Shown here in pieces: positions 46,770 to 55,359 of a DNA stretch of 64,000 nucleotides. The stretch spans positions 1 to 64,000 of the forward strand of contig JAFDWN010000062.1 in NCBI GenBank assembly GCA_018268465.1, given 5' to 3'. The position numbers were made by a program, and so were the translations under genes. The notes beneath the pieces were generated by a model. It worked only from the letters and a program-made list of their open reading frames with translations. It did no database searches and had not been told where the DNA came from. Origin of the DNA: Actinomycetota bacterium (lineage in GTDB: Bacteria; Actinomycetota; Actinomycetes; Mycobacteriales; Mycobacteriaceae). Position 1 is the first letter of the stretch. Each line of letters opens with the position of its first letter.

Positions 46770-47566
46770 CCGATCTCCCTGGTGAGGCGGCGGTTGGTGA
46801 CGCGCAGCTGGCGGTGGGTGCTCTGGGCGAGGGTGTCGAGTTGGTCGAAGGTCAGACGGTCGCAGACGCGGCCCCAGTGCAGCGCGACGTGATCGCCGGG
46901 GCCGGCTTCTGCGGCGGCGGGACGGTCGCCGACGCCGTTCTCGATGACCCGGGTGATGTGGCCGGACAGGGTCAGTTTGTCGGTGTCGTCGTAGAGCAGC
47001 CGGCGGCAGCGCACGGTGAGCGTGGCGCCGTCGCTGCTGAGTACGGTGCCCCAGGTGATGCGGCAGTTGTCCAGGACGTTGAGAGGCTGGCGGTCATGCC
47101 CCTTGCCCAGTAACCGCGACCAGGGGTAGACGCCGAATACGTGGAAGCAGTGGTTGGCCACCGCCTCGTGCGCAAGGTCGCCGGTCAGGTGGTGCCAGTA
47201 GTGGCCCGCCTGGGGTCCGATGACGGCCAGCAGTTCGTCGGTGAACTCCTGGGGATCCAGTCCGGCGCCGAGACCGCCTCCGAGCCAATAGGATTCGACG
47301 AGCCGGTGATCGAGCGGGTCGGGCGTCCCGGTCATCTTCGCCAGCACCTGCAGATAGGGCCAGGCGCCGGAGAATCTCCGTGCCAGGTCCTCGACCTGCT
47401 CGGGGGATCCGCTGAGCAGGGTGGAGGGTTCGTGCGGGCCGCAGTAGCCGAGGCTGTTCGGCGCGTAGGCGTAGCGCGCGAACATTCCCGCGCCGGAGGC
47501 GCGAGTTTCGGCTCCCGCGCCGGAGGCGCCGGCAGGGGAGCCCCTGGCGCTGTCGGTCCGTGTCAT
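46766..47566 (-). CDS. DUF6390-like protein linked to hydrogenase genes
   Basis: The 266-residue product has a Ser/Ala/Gly-rich start (residues 1-27). A conserved-looking core follows: MFARYAYAPNSLGYCGPHEPSTLL, LDHRLVESYWLGGGLGAGLD, HYWHHLTGDLAHEAVANHCFHVFGVYPWSRLL and VALHWGRVCDRL. Several His and Cys residues in the core could bind a metal or cofactor. I link it to DUF6390 from memory with modest certainty; the function is unknown. The start overlaps the hypD stop by 4 nt and its stop overlaps the next gene's start, so it is tightly coupled to hypD. Confidence 0.72.
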   Translation of the reverse strand: MTRTDSARGSPAGASGAGAETRASGAGMFARYAYAPNSLGYCGPHEPSTLLSGSPEQVEDLARRFSGAWPYLQVLAKMTGTPDPLDHRLVESYWLGGGLGAGLDPQEFTDELLAVIGPQAGHYWHHLTGDLAHEAVANHCFHVFGVYPWSRLLGKGHDRQPLNVLDNCRITWGTVLSSDGATLTVRCRRLLYDDTDKLTLSGHITRVIENGVGDRPAAAEAGPGDHVALHWGRVCDRLTFDQLDTLAQSTHRQLRVTNRRLTREIG

Positions 47567-48708
47567 ACCCGGCCGGCCTGTCCGACGAGGTTGGCGGCGT
47601 CGCGGTGCAGGCGGCCGAAGTTGTAGTAGGCGGCGCAGGCGCCTTCGGGGGAGACCATGCAGGTTCCGATGGGGGTTTCGGGGGTGCATGCGGTGCCGAA
47701 GACCTTGCATTCCCAGGGTTTCAGTACGCCTTTGAGGACCTCGCCGCATTGGCATGCTTTGGGGTCGGCCACCCGGATTCCGGGCATGGCGAAGCGTTGT
47801 TCGGCGTCGTAGTCGGCGAGTTCGTCGCGCAGTCGCAGTGCGCTTTGGGAGATGAATCCCAGTCCGCGCCATTCGAAGTGTGGCCGTAGCGCGAACACTT
47901 GCGCCATGAGTGCCAGTGCGGCGGGGTTGCCCTCGTCGTGTACCACCCGCGAGTATTGGTTTTCCACTTCGCAGCGGCCTTCGCGGATTTGGCGCAGCAG
48001 CATGGCGATCGAGGACAGGATGTCCAGTGGTTCGAATCCGGCGACGACGAGCGGTTTTCCGTAGACCGCGGGGACGAACCGGTAGGGCCGGTTTCCGACG
48101 ACGGTGGACACGTGACCGGGCCCGAGGAACCCCGACAGGCGCAGGTCGGGGGAGTCGAGGATCGCTTTGATGGGCGGGACGATGGTGACGTGGTTGCAGA
48201 ACACGGTGAAGTTGGGCAATCGGAGTTCGCGGGCGCGGACCAGGGTGACCGCGGTGGATGGGGCGGTCGTCTCGAATCCGATGGCGAAGAACACGACCTG
48301 TCGGTCGGGGTTGTCGACGGCGATTTTCAGTGCGTCCAGCGGTGAGTAGACGAACCGGACGTCGGCTCCGCGGGCTTTGGCGTCGAGCAGGCTGCCGTTG
48401 GAGCCGGGGACGCGCATCATGTCCCCGAAGCAGGTGAAGATCACTCCGGGTTGTTCGGCCAGCCAGATGGCGTCGTCGACGCGGCCCATGGGGATCACAC
48501 AGACCGGGCAGCCCGGCCCGTGGACCAGTTCGACGTTGTCGGGCAGCAGGTGTTCGATGCCGTGGCGGTAGATGGTGTGGGTGTGCCCGCCGCACACCTC
48601 CATGAATTTGAAGTGCTCGTCGCGGCGGGACGGGGCGGCCAGTTTGCCGATGGCGCCGAGCAGTTTGCGGGCGGCGGCGGGGTCGCGGAATTCGTCTACG
48701 AATCGCAT
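47563..48708 (-). CDS. hypD: Hydrogenase maturation factor HypD
   Basis: HypD is the iron-sulfur scaffold on which the Fe(CN)2CO unit is built together with HypC. The 381-residue protein has CGGHTHTIYRHGI near residue 40, GPGCPVCVIPMGR near 68, AIGFETTAPSTA near 145 and the C-terminal iron-sulfur region CQCGEVLKGVLKPWECKVFG (about 325-345). The cysteine pattern is complete. It lies between hypC and the DUF6390 gene. Confidence 0.96.
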   Translation of the reverse strand: MRFVDEFRDPAAARKLLGAIGKLAAPSRRDEHFKFMEVCGGHTHTIYRHGIEHLLPDNVELVHGPGCPVCVIPMGRVDDAIWLAEQPGVIFTCFGDMMRVPGSNGSLLDAKARGADVRFVYSPLDALKIAVDNPDRQVVFFAIGFETTAPSTAVTLVRARELRLPNFTVFCNHVTIVPPIKAILDSPDLRLSGFLGPGHVSTVVGNRPYRFVPAVYGKPLVVAGFEPLDILSSIAMLLRQIREGRCEVENQYSRVVHDEGNPAALALMAQVFALRPHFEWRGLGFISQSALRLRDELADYDAEQRFAMPGIRVADPKACQCGEVLKGVLKPWECKVFGTACTPETPIGTCMVSPEGACAAYYNFGRLHRDAANLVGQAGRV

Positions 48709-48729
48709 GGTGTCTCCAACGGGTCGGGG

Positions 48730-49002
48730 TTAGAGGATGGCCGAGGAGTCGAAGGCCTCGATCTCGTCGGAGTAGGCGTCGCCGAGTTTCTGGACGGCCG
48801 CCAGGGTGAGCAGCGCCTCGGTCTCGTCGATTTTGGCCATGGCGAATCCGACGTGCACCAGTACCCACTCGTCGGGTTCGGGCATCTCTTTGTCGAGCAG
48901 TCGCACGCTGATGATGCGGCGCACTCCGGCGATGTCCACTTTGGCGAGGCAGTTCTCGGCGTCGGTGATCTCGACGATCCGTCCCGGAATACCAAGGCAC
49001 AT
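48730..49002 (-). CDS. hypC: HypC-family chaperone (first copy)
   Basis: This 90-residue chaperone begins MCLGIPGRIVEI, with the N-terminal Cys2 that holds the iron centre, and contains VLVHVGFAMAKIDETEA. It passes the Fe(CN)2CO group from HypD to the hydrogenase large-subunit precursor. It lies directly upstream of hypD and 17 bp after hypE. A second complete HypC is encoded at 51.6 kb and a fused HypC-like module at 50.8 kb. Confidence 0.94.
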   Translation of the reverse strand: MCLGIPGRIVEITDAENCLAKVDIAGVRRIISVRLLDKEMPEPDEWVLVHVGFAMAKIDETEALLTLAAVQKLGDAYSDEIEAFDSSAIL

Positions 49003-49019
49003 GGGGCTGTGGTCCTTTC

Positions 49020-50135
49020 TCAGCAGATGCGCGGGAGCGGGTCGCCGACCAGTTTGTCGACGATGCGGGTCCCGCCGAAGCCGGTGCGCACCACCACGGT
49101 GGCCGCGGGTTGTTCGGTGATCGCGCCGATGTCGGCCGCGTCGGCGCCCAGCGGATGGGCGCGCAGTGCGGTCAGGGCGGCCTGGGCTTCCTCGGGGGCG
49201 ACGACGGCGAGGAATTTGCCTTCGTTGGCGACGTAGAGCGGGTCGATGCCCAGCATTTCGCAGGCGCCCGCGACGGGCGCCCGCACGGGCAGGTGTTCCT
49301 CGTCGAGGACCACGGCCAGGTTGGTGTCAGCGGCCAGTTCGTTGCAGACCGTGGCGACCCCGCCGCGGGTGGGGTCACGCAGCCAGCGGGTCGCCGGCGC
49401 GGCGGCCATCAGCACCTCGACCAGCTCGCTGACCGCGGCGGTGTCTGAGGCGATGTCGGCTTCGATGGCCAGGTCGCCGCGGGCGAGCATGACCGCCATG
49501 CCGTGGTCGCCGATGGTTCCCGACACCAGCAGCCGGTCGCCGGGGCGCACCGCGTGTGGTGAGAGGTGGCGGCCGGGCGGGACGATACCGACCCCGGCGG
49601 TGGTGATGAACAATCCGTCGGCGGCGCCCTTGGGCACCACTTTGGTGTCGCCGGTGACGATCTGGACTCCGGCGGCGGCCGCCGCGGTGGCCATGTCGGC
49701 GACGATCTCTTTGAGGTCGGCGATGGCGAAGCCTTCTTCGAGGACGAACGCCGCGGTGATCCATGACGGCACCGCACCGGCCATGGCCAGGTCGTTGACG
49801 GTGCCGTGGACGGCCAGGTGCCCGATCGATCCGCCGGGGAAGACCAGCGGCTGTACCACGAACGAATCGGTCGACAGCGCCATCTGCTGCCCGCCGGGCA
49901 GGTCGAGCACCGCGCCGTCGCCAAGTGACTCCAGGTGTGGATTGCGGAACGCTTCGAGGAACACCGCGTCCACCAGGGCCGCCGACGCTTTACCGCCGGC
50001 GCCGTGGGCCAACGTGACCACATTGTCGATCAACCGCGGTCTGCGCTTGCGGAACACCTCGATCCGTTCGATCACCTCACCCTCACCGAACTTCGGTCCC
50101 GAGGTCAGATAGTCGCGAACGTTCTCCGTGGTCAT
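49020..50135 (-). CDS. hypE: Carbamoyl dehydratase HypE
   Basis: HypE dehydrates the carbamoyl group received from HypF on its C-terminal cysteine to a cyanide ligand. The 371-residue AIRS-fold protein contains TLAHGAGGKASAALVDAVF, LSTDSFVVQPLVFPGG, HGTVNDLAMAGA, TGDTKVVPKG and DPTRGGVATVCNE, and ends in PRIC with the required terminal Cys. It overlaps the SIS gene by 4 nt. The length is slightly above E. coli HypE because of a short N-terminal extension. Confidence 0.96.
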   Translation of the reverse strand: MTTENVRDYLTSGPKFGEGEVIERIEVFRKRRPRLIDNVVTLAHGAGGKASAALVDAVFLEAFRNPHLESLGDGAVLDLPGGQQMALSTDSFVVQPLVFPGGSIGHLAVHGTVNDLAMAGAVPSWITAAFVLEEGFAIADLKEIVADMATAAAAAGVQIVTGDTKVVPKGAADGLFITTAGVGIVPPGRHLSPHAVRPGDRLLVSGTIGDHGMAVMLARGDLAIEADIASDTAAVSELVEVLMAAAPATRWLRDPTRGGVATVCNELAADTNLAVVLDEEHLPVRAPVAGACEMLGIDPLYVANEGKFLAVVAPEEAQAALTALRAHPLGADAADIGAITEQPAATVVVRTGFGGTRIVDKLVGDPLPRIC

Positions 50136-50836
50136 GGTGTGTCCTCGGGTCGGGGCTGCTGGGTGCGGGTCCAGAGGTGGTAACCCAGCAGCGCTTGTGC
50201 CTCCTGGATGCGGTGCACGCTTTGCGATCGGACCACGAAACACGCGTCGACATCCGGATTTTCGGCGAACGCACCGCCGTCGTAGCCCGAGAATCCGATC
50301 GTGAACAGGCCGCGGCTCCTGGCCTCGCGCAGCGCCACCAGAAGGTCGGCCGAGTTGCCGCTGGTCGACACCGCGATCGCGATGTCGTTGCGGTCCGCCC
50401 GGGCGATGAGCTGCCGCGCGAACACCAGATCGAAGCCGACGTCGTTGCCCAGCGCGGTCAGGATGGCCTGGTCGGCGGTCAGCGACCAGGCCGGCAGTGC
50501 GTCGCCGACCGGGGGTGACGCGAACAGTGCCGCCAGAGTGGCTGCGTCGGTGGAACTGCCGCCGTTGCCGAAGGTGAACAGTCGTCCTCCGGCGGCGAAC
50601 CGCCGTGCCATCTCGGCACCCGCGGTGTCCACCAGGTGCGCGCATTCGGCGAGTGTCGAGCGCCGAAGGGCCGCGCTCTCCGCCGCCTTGGCCAGCGCGG
50701 AGGCGGCCAGGTCGCTCAGCAACGCACCGGCGTCGGTCTCGTGTTTGTCGATGAACGGGTAGAGGAAGTCGGTGGCCTCCTCGAGGCCGGCGCCGCCCGT
50801 GCCGTTGGGGTCGATGCCCGGATAGTGCTGTGTCAT
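50132..50836 (-). CDS. SIS-domain protein, phosphoheptose isomerase (GmhA)-like
   Basis: The 234-residue product has the SIS core: GGRLFTFGNGGSSTDAATLAALF near residue 85, ILTALGNDVGFDLVFARQLI near 125, and IAIAVSTSGNSADLLVALREARSRG near 155. These resemble sedoheptulose-7-phosphate isomerase. No heptose pathway gene is nearby; it is embedded between hypE and a SIS/HypC fusion with a 4-nt overlap to hypE. Its role in hydrogenase assembly is unknown. It may form a heteromer with the adjacent SIS-like domain. Confidence 0.85.
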   Translation of the reverse strand: MTQHYPGIDPNGTGGAGLEEATDFLYPFIDKHETDAGALLSDLAASALAKAAESAALRRSTLAECAHLVDTAGAEMARRFAAGGRLFTFGNGGSSTDAATLAALFASPPVGDALPAWSLTADQAILTALGNDVGFDLVFARQLIARADRNDIAIAVSTSGNSADLLVALREARSRGLFTIGFSGYDGGAFAENPDVDACFVVRSQSVHRIQEAQALLGYHLWTRTQQPRPEDTP

Positions 50837-50840
50837 GGCG

Positions 50841-51560
50841 TCATTGGTCCTCGTCGATCTTGGCGATCGCCATCCCGGCGTGCACCAGGATGAGTTCGCC
50901 GGGCCGTAGCGGCCCGATCAGTGCGGTCATGACGGGTTCGGTGCCGGTGGCGGTACGCACCCGCGCGGTGCCCGCGCCGTCGTCGGCGATCACCTCACCG
51001 GGCCGTCCCTCGTCGCTGCAGGTGATGCACACGGTGTCGGTGCAGTCCTGCGGTGCGGGGGTGAGCAGCCCCGGATGTTCGAAGCACACGTGGGTCAGCT
51101 CCCACAGCAGGTGGTAGAGCAGGACGAACTGTCCGGTGGCGGGCATGCGCGGATCGGGATCGTCGAGCCACAGGACGTGATCGGCGGCGCCGGGTGCCGG
51201 CCGCGCTCCGTTGCCGATCCACACGGAGGTGACACCCCACGCCGCTGCCCGGCGCATCACCGACGCGACGTCGCGGTCGTCGGCACCCGCGACGGCGACG
51301 ACGATGTCGCCGGCCCGGGCCGACACCCGCACATTGCCGAGCAGGTCCGGTCCGGCCAGGGCCACCGCGGGCAGCGCCTTCTTGCCGACGATGACGGGAT
51401 GCACGAACTCGACGGCGATGTGCTGGGCGTGCGGCGCCCAGCTCGGGGCGATACACCACATCGTGGCGCCACCGGAAAACCGTTGGGCGAGACCCAGTGC
51501 CGCGGTGGCCAGGTCGGCGGCGAGATCCTCGTCGATCAGCGGGGCGGCGGGCGCGGTCAC
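50841..51560 (-). CDS. Fusion of a SIS-like domain with a C-terminal HypC-like domain
   Basis: The 239-residue protein has an N-terminal SIS-like part (about 1-160; LAQRFSGGATMWCIAPSW, ARAGDIVVAVAGADDRDVAS, GVTSVWIGNG). The C-terminal 70 residues are HypC-like: CITCSDEGRPGEVIAD, then RPGELILVHAGMAIAKIDED, the same ending as the two free HypC proteins. The HypC Met-Cys start is replaced by an internal CxxC, so the usual free N-terminal cysteine chemistry cannot apply. The GTG start overlaps the second hypC by 4 nt. The function is unknown; the fusion physically joins sugar-phosphate-isomerase-like and iron-ligand chaperone modules. Confidence 0.8.
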   Translation of the reverse strand: MTAPAAPLIDEDLAADLATAALGLAQRFSGGATMWCIAPSWAPHAQHIAVEFVHPVIVGKKALPAVALAGPDLLGNVRVSARAGDIVVAVAGADDRDVASVMRRAAAWGVTSVWIGNGARPAPGAADHVLWLDDPDPRMPATGQFVLLYHLLWELTHVCFEHPGLLTPAPQDCTDTVCITCSDEGRPGEVIADDGAGTARVRTATGTEPVMTALIGPLRPGELILVHAGMAIAKIDEDQ

Positions 51561-51808
51561 GACGCCGCCCGCGGGTCGCCGAAGACGCCGTACTCGGTCA
51601 TCGTCGCCAGTGTCGTCTGCGCGGAGTCCTCGTCGATGCGGGTGAGGGCGAAACCCGCGTGGATGATCGTGTAGTCGCCGATCTGCAGATCGGGCAGGTA
51701 GGCCAGGCAGACGGTCTTCACCTCGCCGGGGAACTGCACCCGCGCCATCCGCGCGCCGCTCGACTCGTCCCAGATCTCGGTGATCCGGCCGGGAATTCCC
51801 AGACACAT
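51557..51808 (-). CDS. hypC: HypC-family chaperone (second copy)
   Basis: The 83-residue protein begins MCLGIPGRITEIWDES and contains YTIIHAGFALTRIDEDSA, a complete HypC. It is clearly diverged from the first copy at 48.7 kb, so the two may serve different steps or partners. It starts 3 bp after the hypF stop and overlaps the SIS-HypC fusion gene by 4 nt. Confidence 0.93.
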   Translation of the reverse strand: MCLGIPGRITEIWDESSGARMARVQFPGEVKTVCLAYLPDLQIGDYTIIHAGFALTRIDEDSAQTTLATMTEYGVFGDPRAAS

Positions 51809-51811
51809 GGG

Positions 51812-54169
51812 TCAATCCTCCCTCTCGTGCGCCAGAGCTGTCAGCACCGACACCGCCGCCTGGCCCAGCGCCAGCCCGCCGTCGTTGGGGGGAACCGTGC
51901 GGTGGACGAGGACACGGAACCCGGCGTCGTGCAGGCTGCGGCGGCACAGCTGCAGCAACGTGACATTCTGGAACACCCCGCCCGTCAGGCCGACGGTGCG
52001 GATCGGCCCGGCGACCCGCCCGACAACCTGCGTCACCGCGGCGGCGACGGCGTGGTGGAAAGCCGCGGCGAGCCGGGCCGGCGCGACGCCGTCGCGCAGT
52101 GCCGCCACCATGTCGGTGAACATCGGCCCAGGATCGATGGTGTTGTCGGTGCGCACCGGCAGTGTCAGCGCGCTGCGTGGATCGCCCGCGGCGTCGGCGT
52201 ATCGGTCCGCCAGGACCTCCAGTTCGATGGCCGCCTGACCCTCGTAGCCGATGCGGTGCCGGACATCCAGCACCGAGGCGACGGCGTCGAACAGCCTGCC
52301 CATGCTGGTACACGGTATGCAGCCGCGATCGTTACCGAATTGCGAACGCAGCAAGGCGAGTTCGGCTTCGGTGGCCGCCGTGACGGGAGCCAGGTCGCTG
52401 TCCCAGGGGATGCCGGCGGACCACAGATGTGCCAGCGCCATCCGCCACGGATTGCGCACCGCGGCGTCACCGCCGGCCATCGGCACCGCCGCGAGGTGTC
52501 CGGCTCGGGTGAACCGGTGCGAATCGGCGCCCAGCCGCAGGATCTCCCCGCCCCACACCGTGGCGTCGCGCCCGTAGCCGGTGCCGTCGAATGCGACGCC
52601 GACGACGGGTTCACCGAGCATGCCGTGTTCGGCCAGCAGCGACACCACATGGGCGTGATGGTGCTGCACCAGGTCCAGCGGACGTGACCCGGCGGTGCGC
52701 TCGGCCCACGCCCTGGTGAGGTATCCGGGGTGCAGGTCGGCAGCAATCCGATGCGGCGCCGGACGGCCGTCGCACAGCTGGGTCACGGCCGTGCCGAACG
52801 CCTGCAGCGTTTCGGCGCTGCCCATGTCGCCGACATGCGCGGACAGGTAGCCCCGCGATCCGTCGGTGAGGCAGAACGTGTTCTTCAGCTCACCACCGAC
52901 GGCCAGCACCGGAGGTCCGGCGCAGCCGAGGTCGACGGGCAGGGGGGCGTATCCGCGTGAGCGGCGGATCGGCAGCTCCGCACCGTCGCCGAGGACGCGC
53001 ACGACGGAGTCGTCGCACGGGACGTGGATGGGGCGGTTGTGGTCGAGGACCGCGTCGCACAGCGGCGGCAGGCGCCGGTGCGCGTCGTCGTCGGTGTGGC
53101 ACAACGGTTCCCCGGAGCGGTTCGCGCTGGTGAGTACGAGGGCGTCCGGCGGCGCGGCCGGGCCGCCGGGTATCGCGGCGAGCAGCAGGTGGTGCAGCGG
53201 CGTGTAGGGCAGCATCACACCGATCCACGGATTGTCCGGTGCCACCGCATCGGCCAGGTCGCTGCCGGGCCGGCGGCGCAGCAGGACGATGGGCCGGGCC
53301 GGGCCCGACAGCACGGCGGCCTCGGCAGCGTCGACGAAGGCGTGGCGCCGGGCGGTCTCCATGTCGCGGACCAGGACGGCAAACGGCTTGGCGCCCCGTG
53401 CTTTCCGCGCGCGCAGGGCTGCGACGGCAGCCTCGTCGTGGGCCGCGCACGCCAGGTGGTAGCCGCCGACACCCTTGACCGCCACGATGGTCCCGGCGGC
53501 CAGTGCGCCCTGCGCGGCCGCCAGCGCGGCGTCGGTGCCTTCGACCCGGGATCCGCCCGCGGCGAACCAGAGCACGGGCCCGCAGTCGGGGCAGGCGATC
53601 GGCTGGGCATGGAAGCGGCGGTCCGACGGATCGTGGTATTCGGCGGCGCAGCGGCCGCACATCGGGAAGTCCGCCATGGTGGTGGCGGGCCGGTCGTAGG
53701 GCAGCGCGCGGATGATGGTGAACCGGGGACCGCAGTTCGTGCAGGTGATGAATGCGTGGCGGTGGCGCCGGTCGGCCGGATCGCGCAGTTCGGCGAGGCA
53801 GTCGTCGCAGACGGCGATGTCGGGCGGTATCGGCGTCGGCGCGGCGCCGACGGCATGGCTGGCGGCGATGGTGAAGCCGCTCGGCGTGTCGGGCACGACC
53901 GCCATCGGCTCGGCGGCCACGGCGCTGACGACGGCCAGCGGCGGTGCGTCGGCGCGAAGTCGGTGCGTGAACTCGGCGACGGCGGCGGACGGGCCCTGGA
54001 TCTCGATGAACACCGCCGCCGAAGTGTTGCCGACGCAGCCCGACAGGCCCAGGCCCGTGGCGAGCCGGTGCACGAACGGACGGAACCCGACGCCCTGCAC
54101 GACGCCGGTGACGGTGAGCCGCAGCCGCTGTTCGGGTGGCGCTGCGACGACGGCGGGCGGTGCCGTCAC
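51812..54169 (-). CDS. hypF: Carbamoyltransferase HypF
   Basis: HypF makes the carbamoyl group for the CN ligands from carbamoyl phosphate and ATP. In order, the 785-residue protein has an acylphosphatase domain (VTGVVQGVGFRPFVHRLA, about 25-40) and zinc fingers (CDDCLAEL, CTNCGPRF, CGRCAAEY, CPDCGP, about 120-215). A YrdC-like domain follows, then a Kae1-like carbamoyl transfer domain with VQHHHAHVVSLLAEHG. The GTG at 54169 overlaps the NHL gene's stop; a start 4 codons upstream is possible. All expected domains are present. Confidence 0.95.
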   Translation of the reverse strand: MTAPPAVVAAPPEQRLRLTVTGVVQGVGFRPFVHRLATGLGLSGCVGNTSAAVFIEIQGPSAAVAEFTHRLRADAPPLAVVSAVAAEPMAVVPDTPSGFTIAASHAVGAAPTPIPPDIAVCDDCLAELRDPADRRHRHAFITCTNCGPRFTIIRALPYDRPATTMADFPMCGRCAAEYHDPSDRRFHAQPIACPDCGPVLWFAAGGSRVEGTDAALAAAQGALAAGTIVAVKGVGGYHLACAAHDEAAVAALRARKARGAKPFAVLVRDMETARRHAFVDAAEAAVLSGPARPIVLLRRRPGSDLADAVAPDNPWIGVMLPYTPLHHLLLAAIPGGPAAPPDALVLTSANRSGEPLCHTDDDAHRRLPPLCDAVLDHNRPIHVPCDDSVVRVLGDGAELPIRRSRGYAPLPVDLGCAGPPVLAVGGELKNTFCLTDGSRGYLSAHVGDMGSAETLQAFGTAVTQLCDGRPAPHRIAADLHPGYLTRAWAERTAGSRPLDLVQHHHAHVVSLLAEHGMLGEPVVGVAFDGTGYGRDATVWGGEILRLGADSHRFTRAGHLAAVPMAGGDAAVRNPWRMALAHLWSAGIPWDSDLAPVTAATEAELALLRSQFGNDRGCIPCTSMGRLFDAVASVLDVRHRIGYEGQAAIELEVLADRYADAAGDPRSALTLPVRTDNTIDPGPMFTDMVAALRDGVAPARLAAAFHHAVAAAVTQVVGRVAGPIRTVGLTGGVFQNVTLLQLCRRSLHDAGFRVLVHRTVPPNDGGLALGQAAVSVLTALAHERED

Positions 54170-55359
54170 GGCCGCCGCCACAGCACGACCCGGTTGTTGC
54201 CCGAATCGGCGACCGCGAGGGTGTCACCGTGTAGCGCGATCCCGTAGGGCCAGCACATGGTGTCGCGATGCACTGCGCTCCAGCGGTTCTCGCCGTTGGC
54301 GGCGAACGTGGGCTGGGCCAGGACGGCGTCCGCGCCGCGGCCGTCGGTGGGTACACCGTCCCACAACAGGACGCGGTTGTTGGCGGTATCGGCGATGGCG
54401 AGGCGTTCGGTGCCGCCGCGGCTGTCCAGCGCCACCGCGTAGGGGAACCGGAACCGGTCGGCGCGCTGCGGGCCGTAGGGCCATTCCTGCGCCGTCACGA
54501 AATCGGGCTGGCCGAGCACCAGGTCGGCGGGCCGGTCCGCCTCCGGCTGGGGAGACCAGCCCAGCATCCGGTGGTCGCCGGCGTCGGCGACCAGTAGCAG
54601 GTCCTCGCGCCCCGCCAGGGCGTGTGGCCAGCGGAAACTGGATGCGCTCACCGCCGCGCCGCGGTTCTCCTCACGGTGGGACGAATCGGGTTGCCCGACA
54701 ACGATATCCGCGGGCATTCCGGGATCGGGGATACCGCCGCTCCAGCCGAGGATCCGCCGGTTGCCGGTGTCGGCGACCCAGAACCGCGACCCGACGACGG
54801 CGATGCCGAATGGCCAATACATGGTGTCTGCCGTGCAGTCGCCGCCCGCGTTGGGTTCGACGGCCCCGGGATCGGCCTGCCCGAGGATCAGGTCCGGTGG
54901 TGTATCGCTGTGCACGGGGACGCTGTCCCACACCAGGATCCGGTGATGCCATGCGTCGGCGACCAGGAGGCGCCCGTCGTGCACGAGGACGCCCGTGGGC
55001 AGGTTCATACCGTTGTCCGGGCCCCGCCCGCCTGCGGCGCGGCCCTCGGTGGTGCCGTCTGGCTGGCCGAGCACCACGTCGGCGGGCTGCTCGTCACCGG
55101 TGGGCACCCCGTGCCAGATCAGCACCCGGTGGTTGCCTGAGTCGGCGACGACGAGGTGGTTGTCGTCGAGGTAGACCCCGCGCGGCGAGTACATCCAGGC
55201 CATCGTCGGCGTCGCCGAGGGCAGCGCGAGCCCGCCCGGGGCCGGTGCGCCCAACCACACTGCGGGCCGCCAGCCGTCGCGCAGATCGCGGTCCGCCGGC
55301 TCCGGCGCGGGCGCGCCGGGCCGCGTCATCCGGACGACGAGCTGATTCGACGCTGTCAC
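54166..55359 (-). CDS. NHL-repeat beta-propeller protein
   Basis: The 397-residue protein is built of about six repeats of a pattern like LVVADSGNHRVLIWHGVP, LLVADAWHHRILVWDSVP and WVADTGNRRILGWSGGIP, an NHL/SMP-30-like propeller. Each blade carries PADVVLGQPD or a close variant (DLILGQAD, DIVVGQPD, DLVLGQPD). No signal peptide is present, so it is cytoplasmic. It overlaps both hypF and the NifU-Rieske gene by 4 nt. From memory similar genes accompany other actinobacterial hydrogenases; the function is unknown, perhaps protein-protein scaffolding. Confidence 0.85.
   Translation of the reverse strand: MTASNQLVVRMTRPGAPAPEPADRDLRDGWRPAVWLGAPAPGGLALPSATPTMAWMYSPRGVYLDDNHLVVADSGNHRVLIWHGVPTGDEQPADVVLGQPDGTTEGRAAGGRGPDNGMNLPTGVLVHDGRLLVADAWHHRILVWDSVPVHSDTPPDLILGQADPGAVEPNAGGDCTADTMYWPFGIAVVGSRFWVADTGNRRILGWSGGIPDPGMPADIVVGQPDSSHREENRGAAVSASSFRWPHALAGREDLLLVADAGDHRMLGWSPQPEADRPADLVLGQPDFVTAQEWPYGPQRADRFRFPYAVALDSRGGTERLAIADTANNRVLLWDGVPTDGRGADAVLAQPTFAANGENRWSAVHRDTMCWPYGIALHGDTLAVADSGNNRVVLWRRP

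Noticed and set aside
50841-51560. Sequencing frameshift joining an independent SIS gene to a hypC
   Set aside because: The frame is continuous with no internal ribosome site, and the HypC-like part lacks a Met-Cys start, so it is a real fusion.
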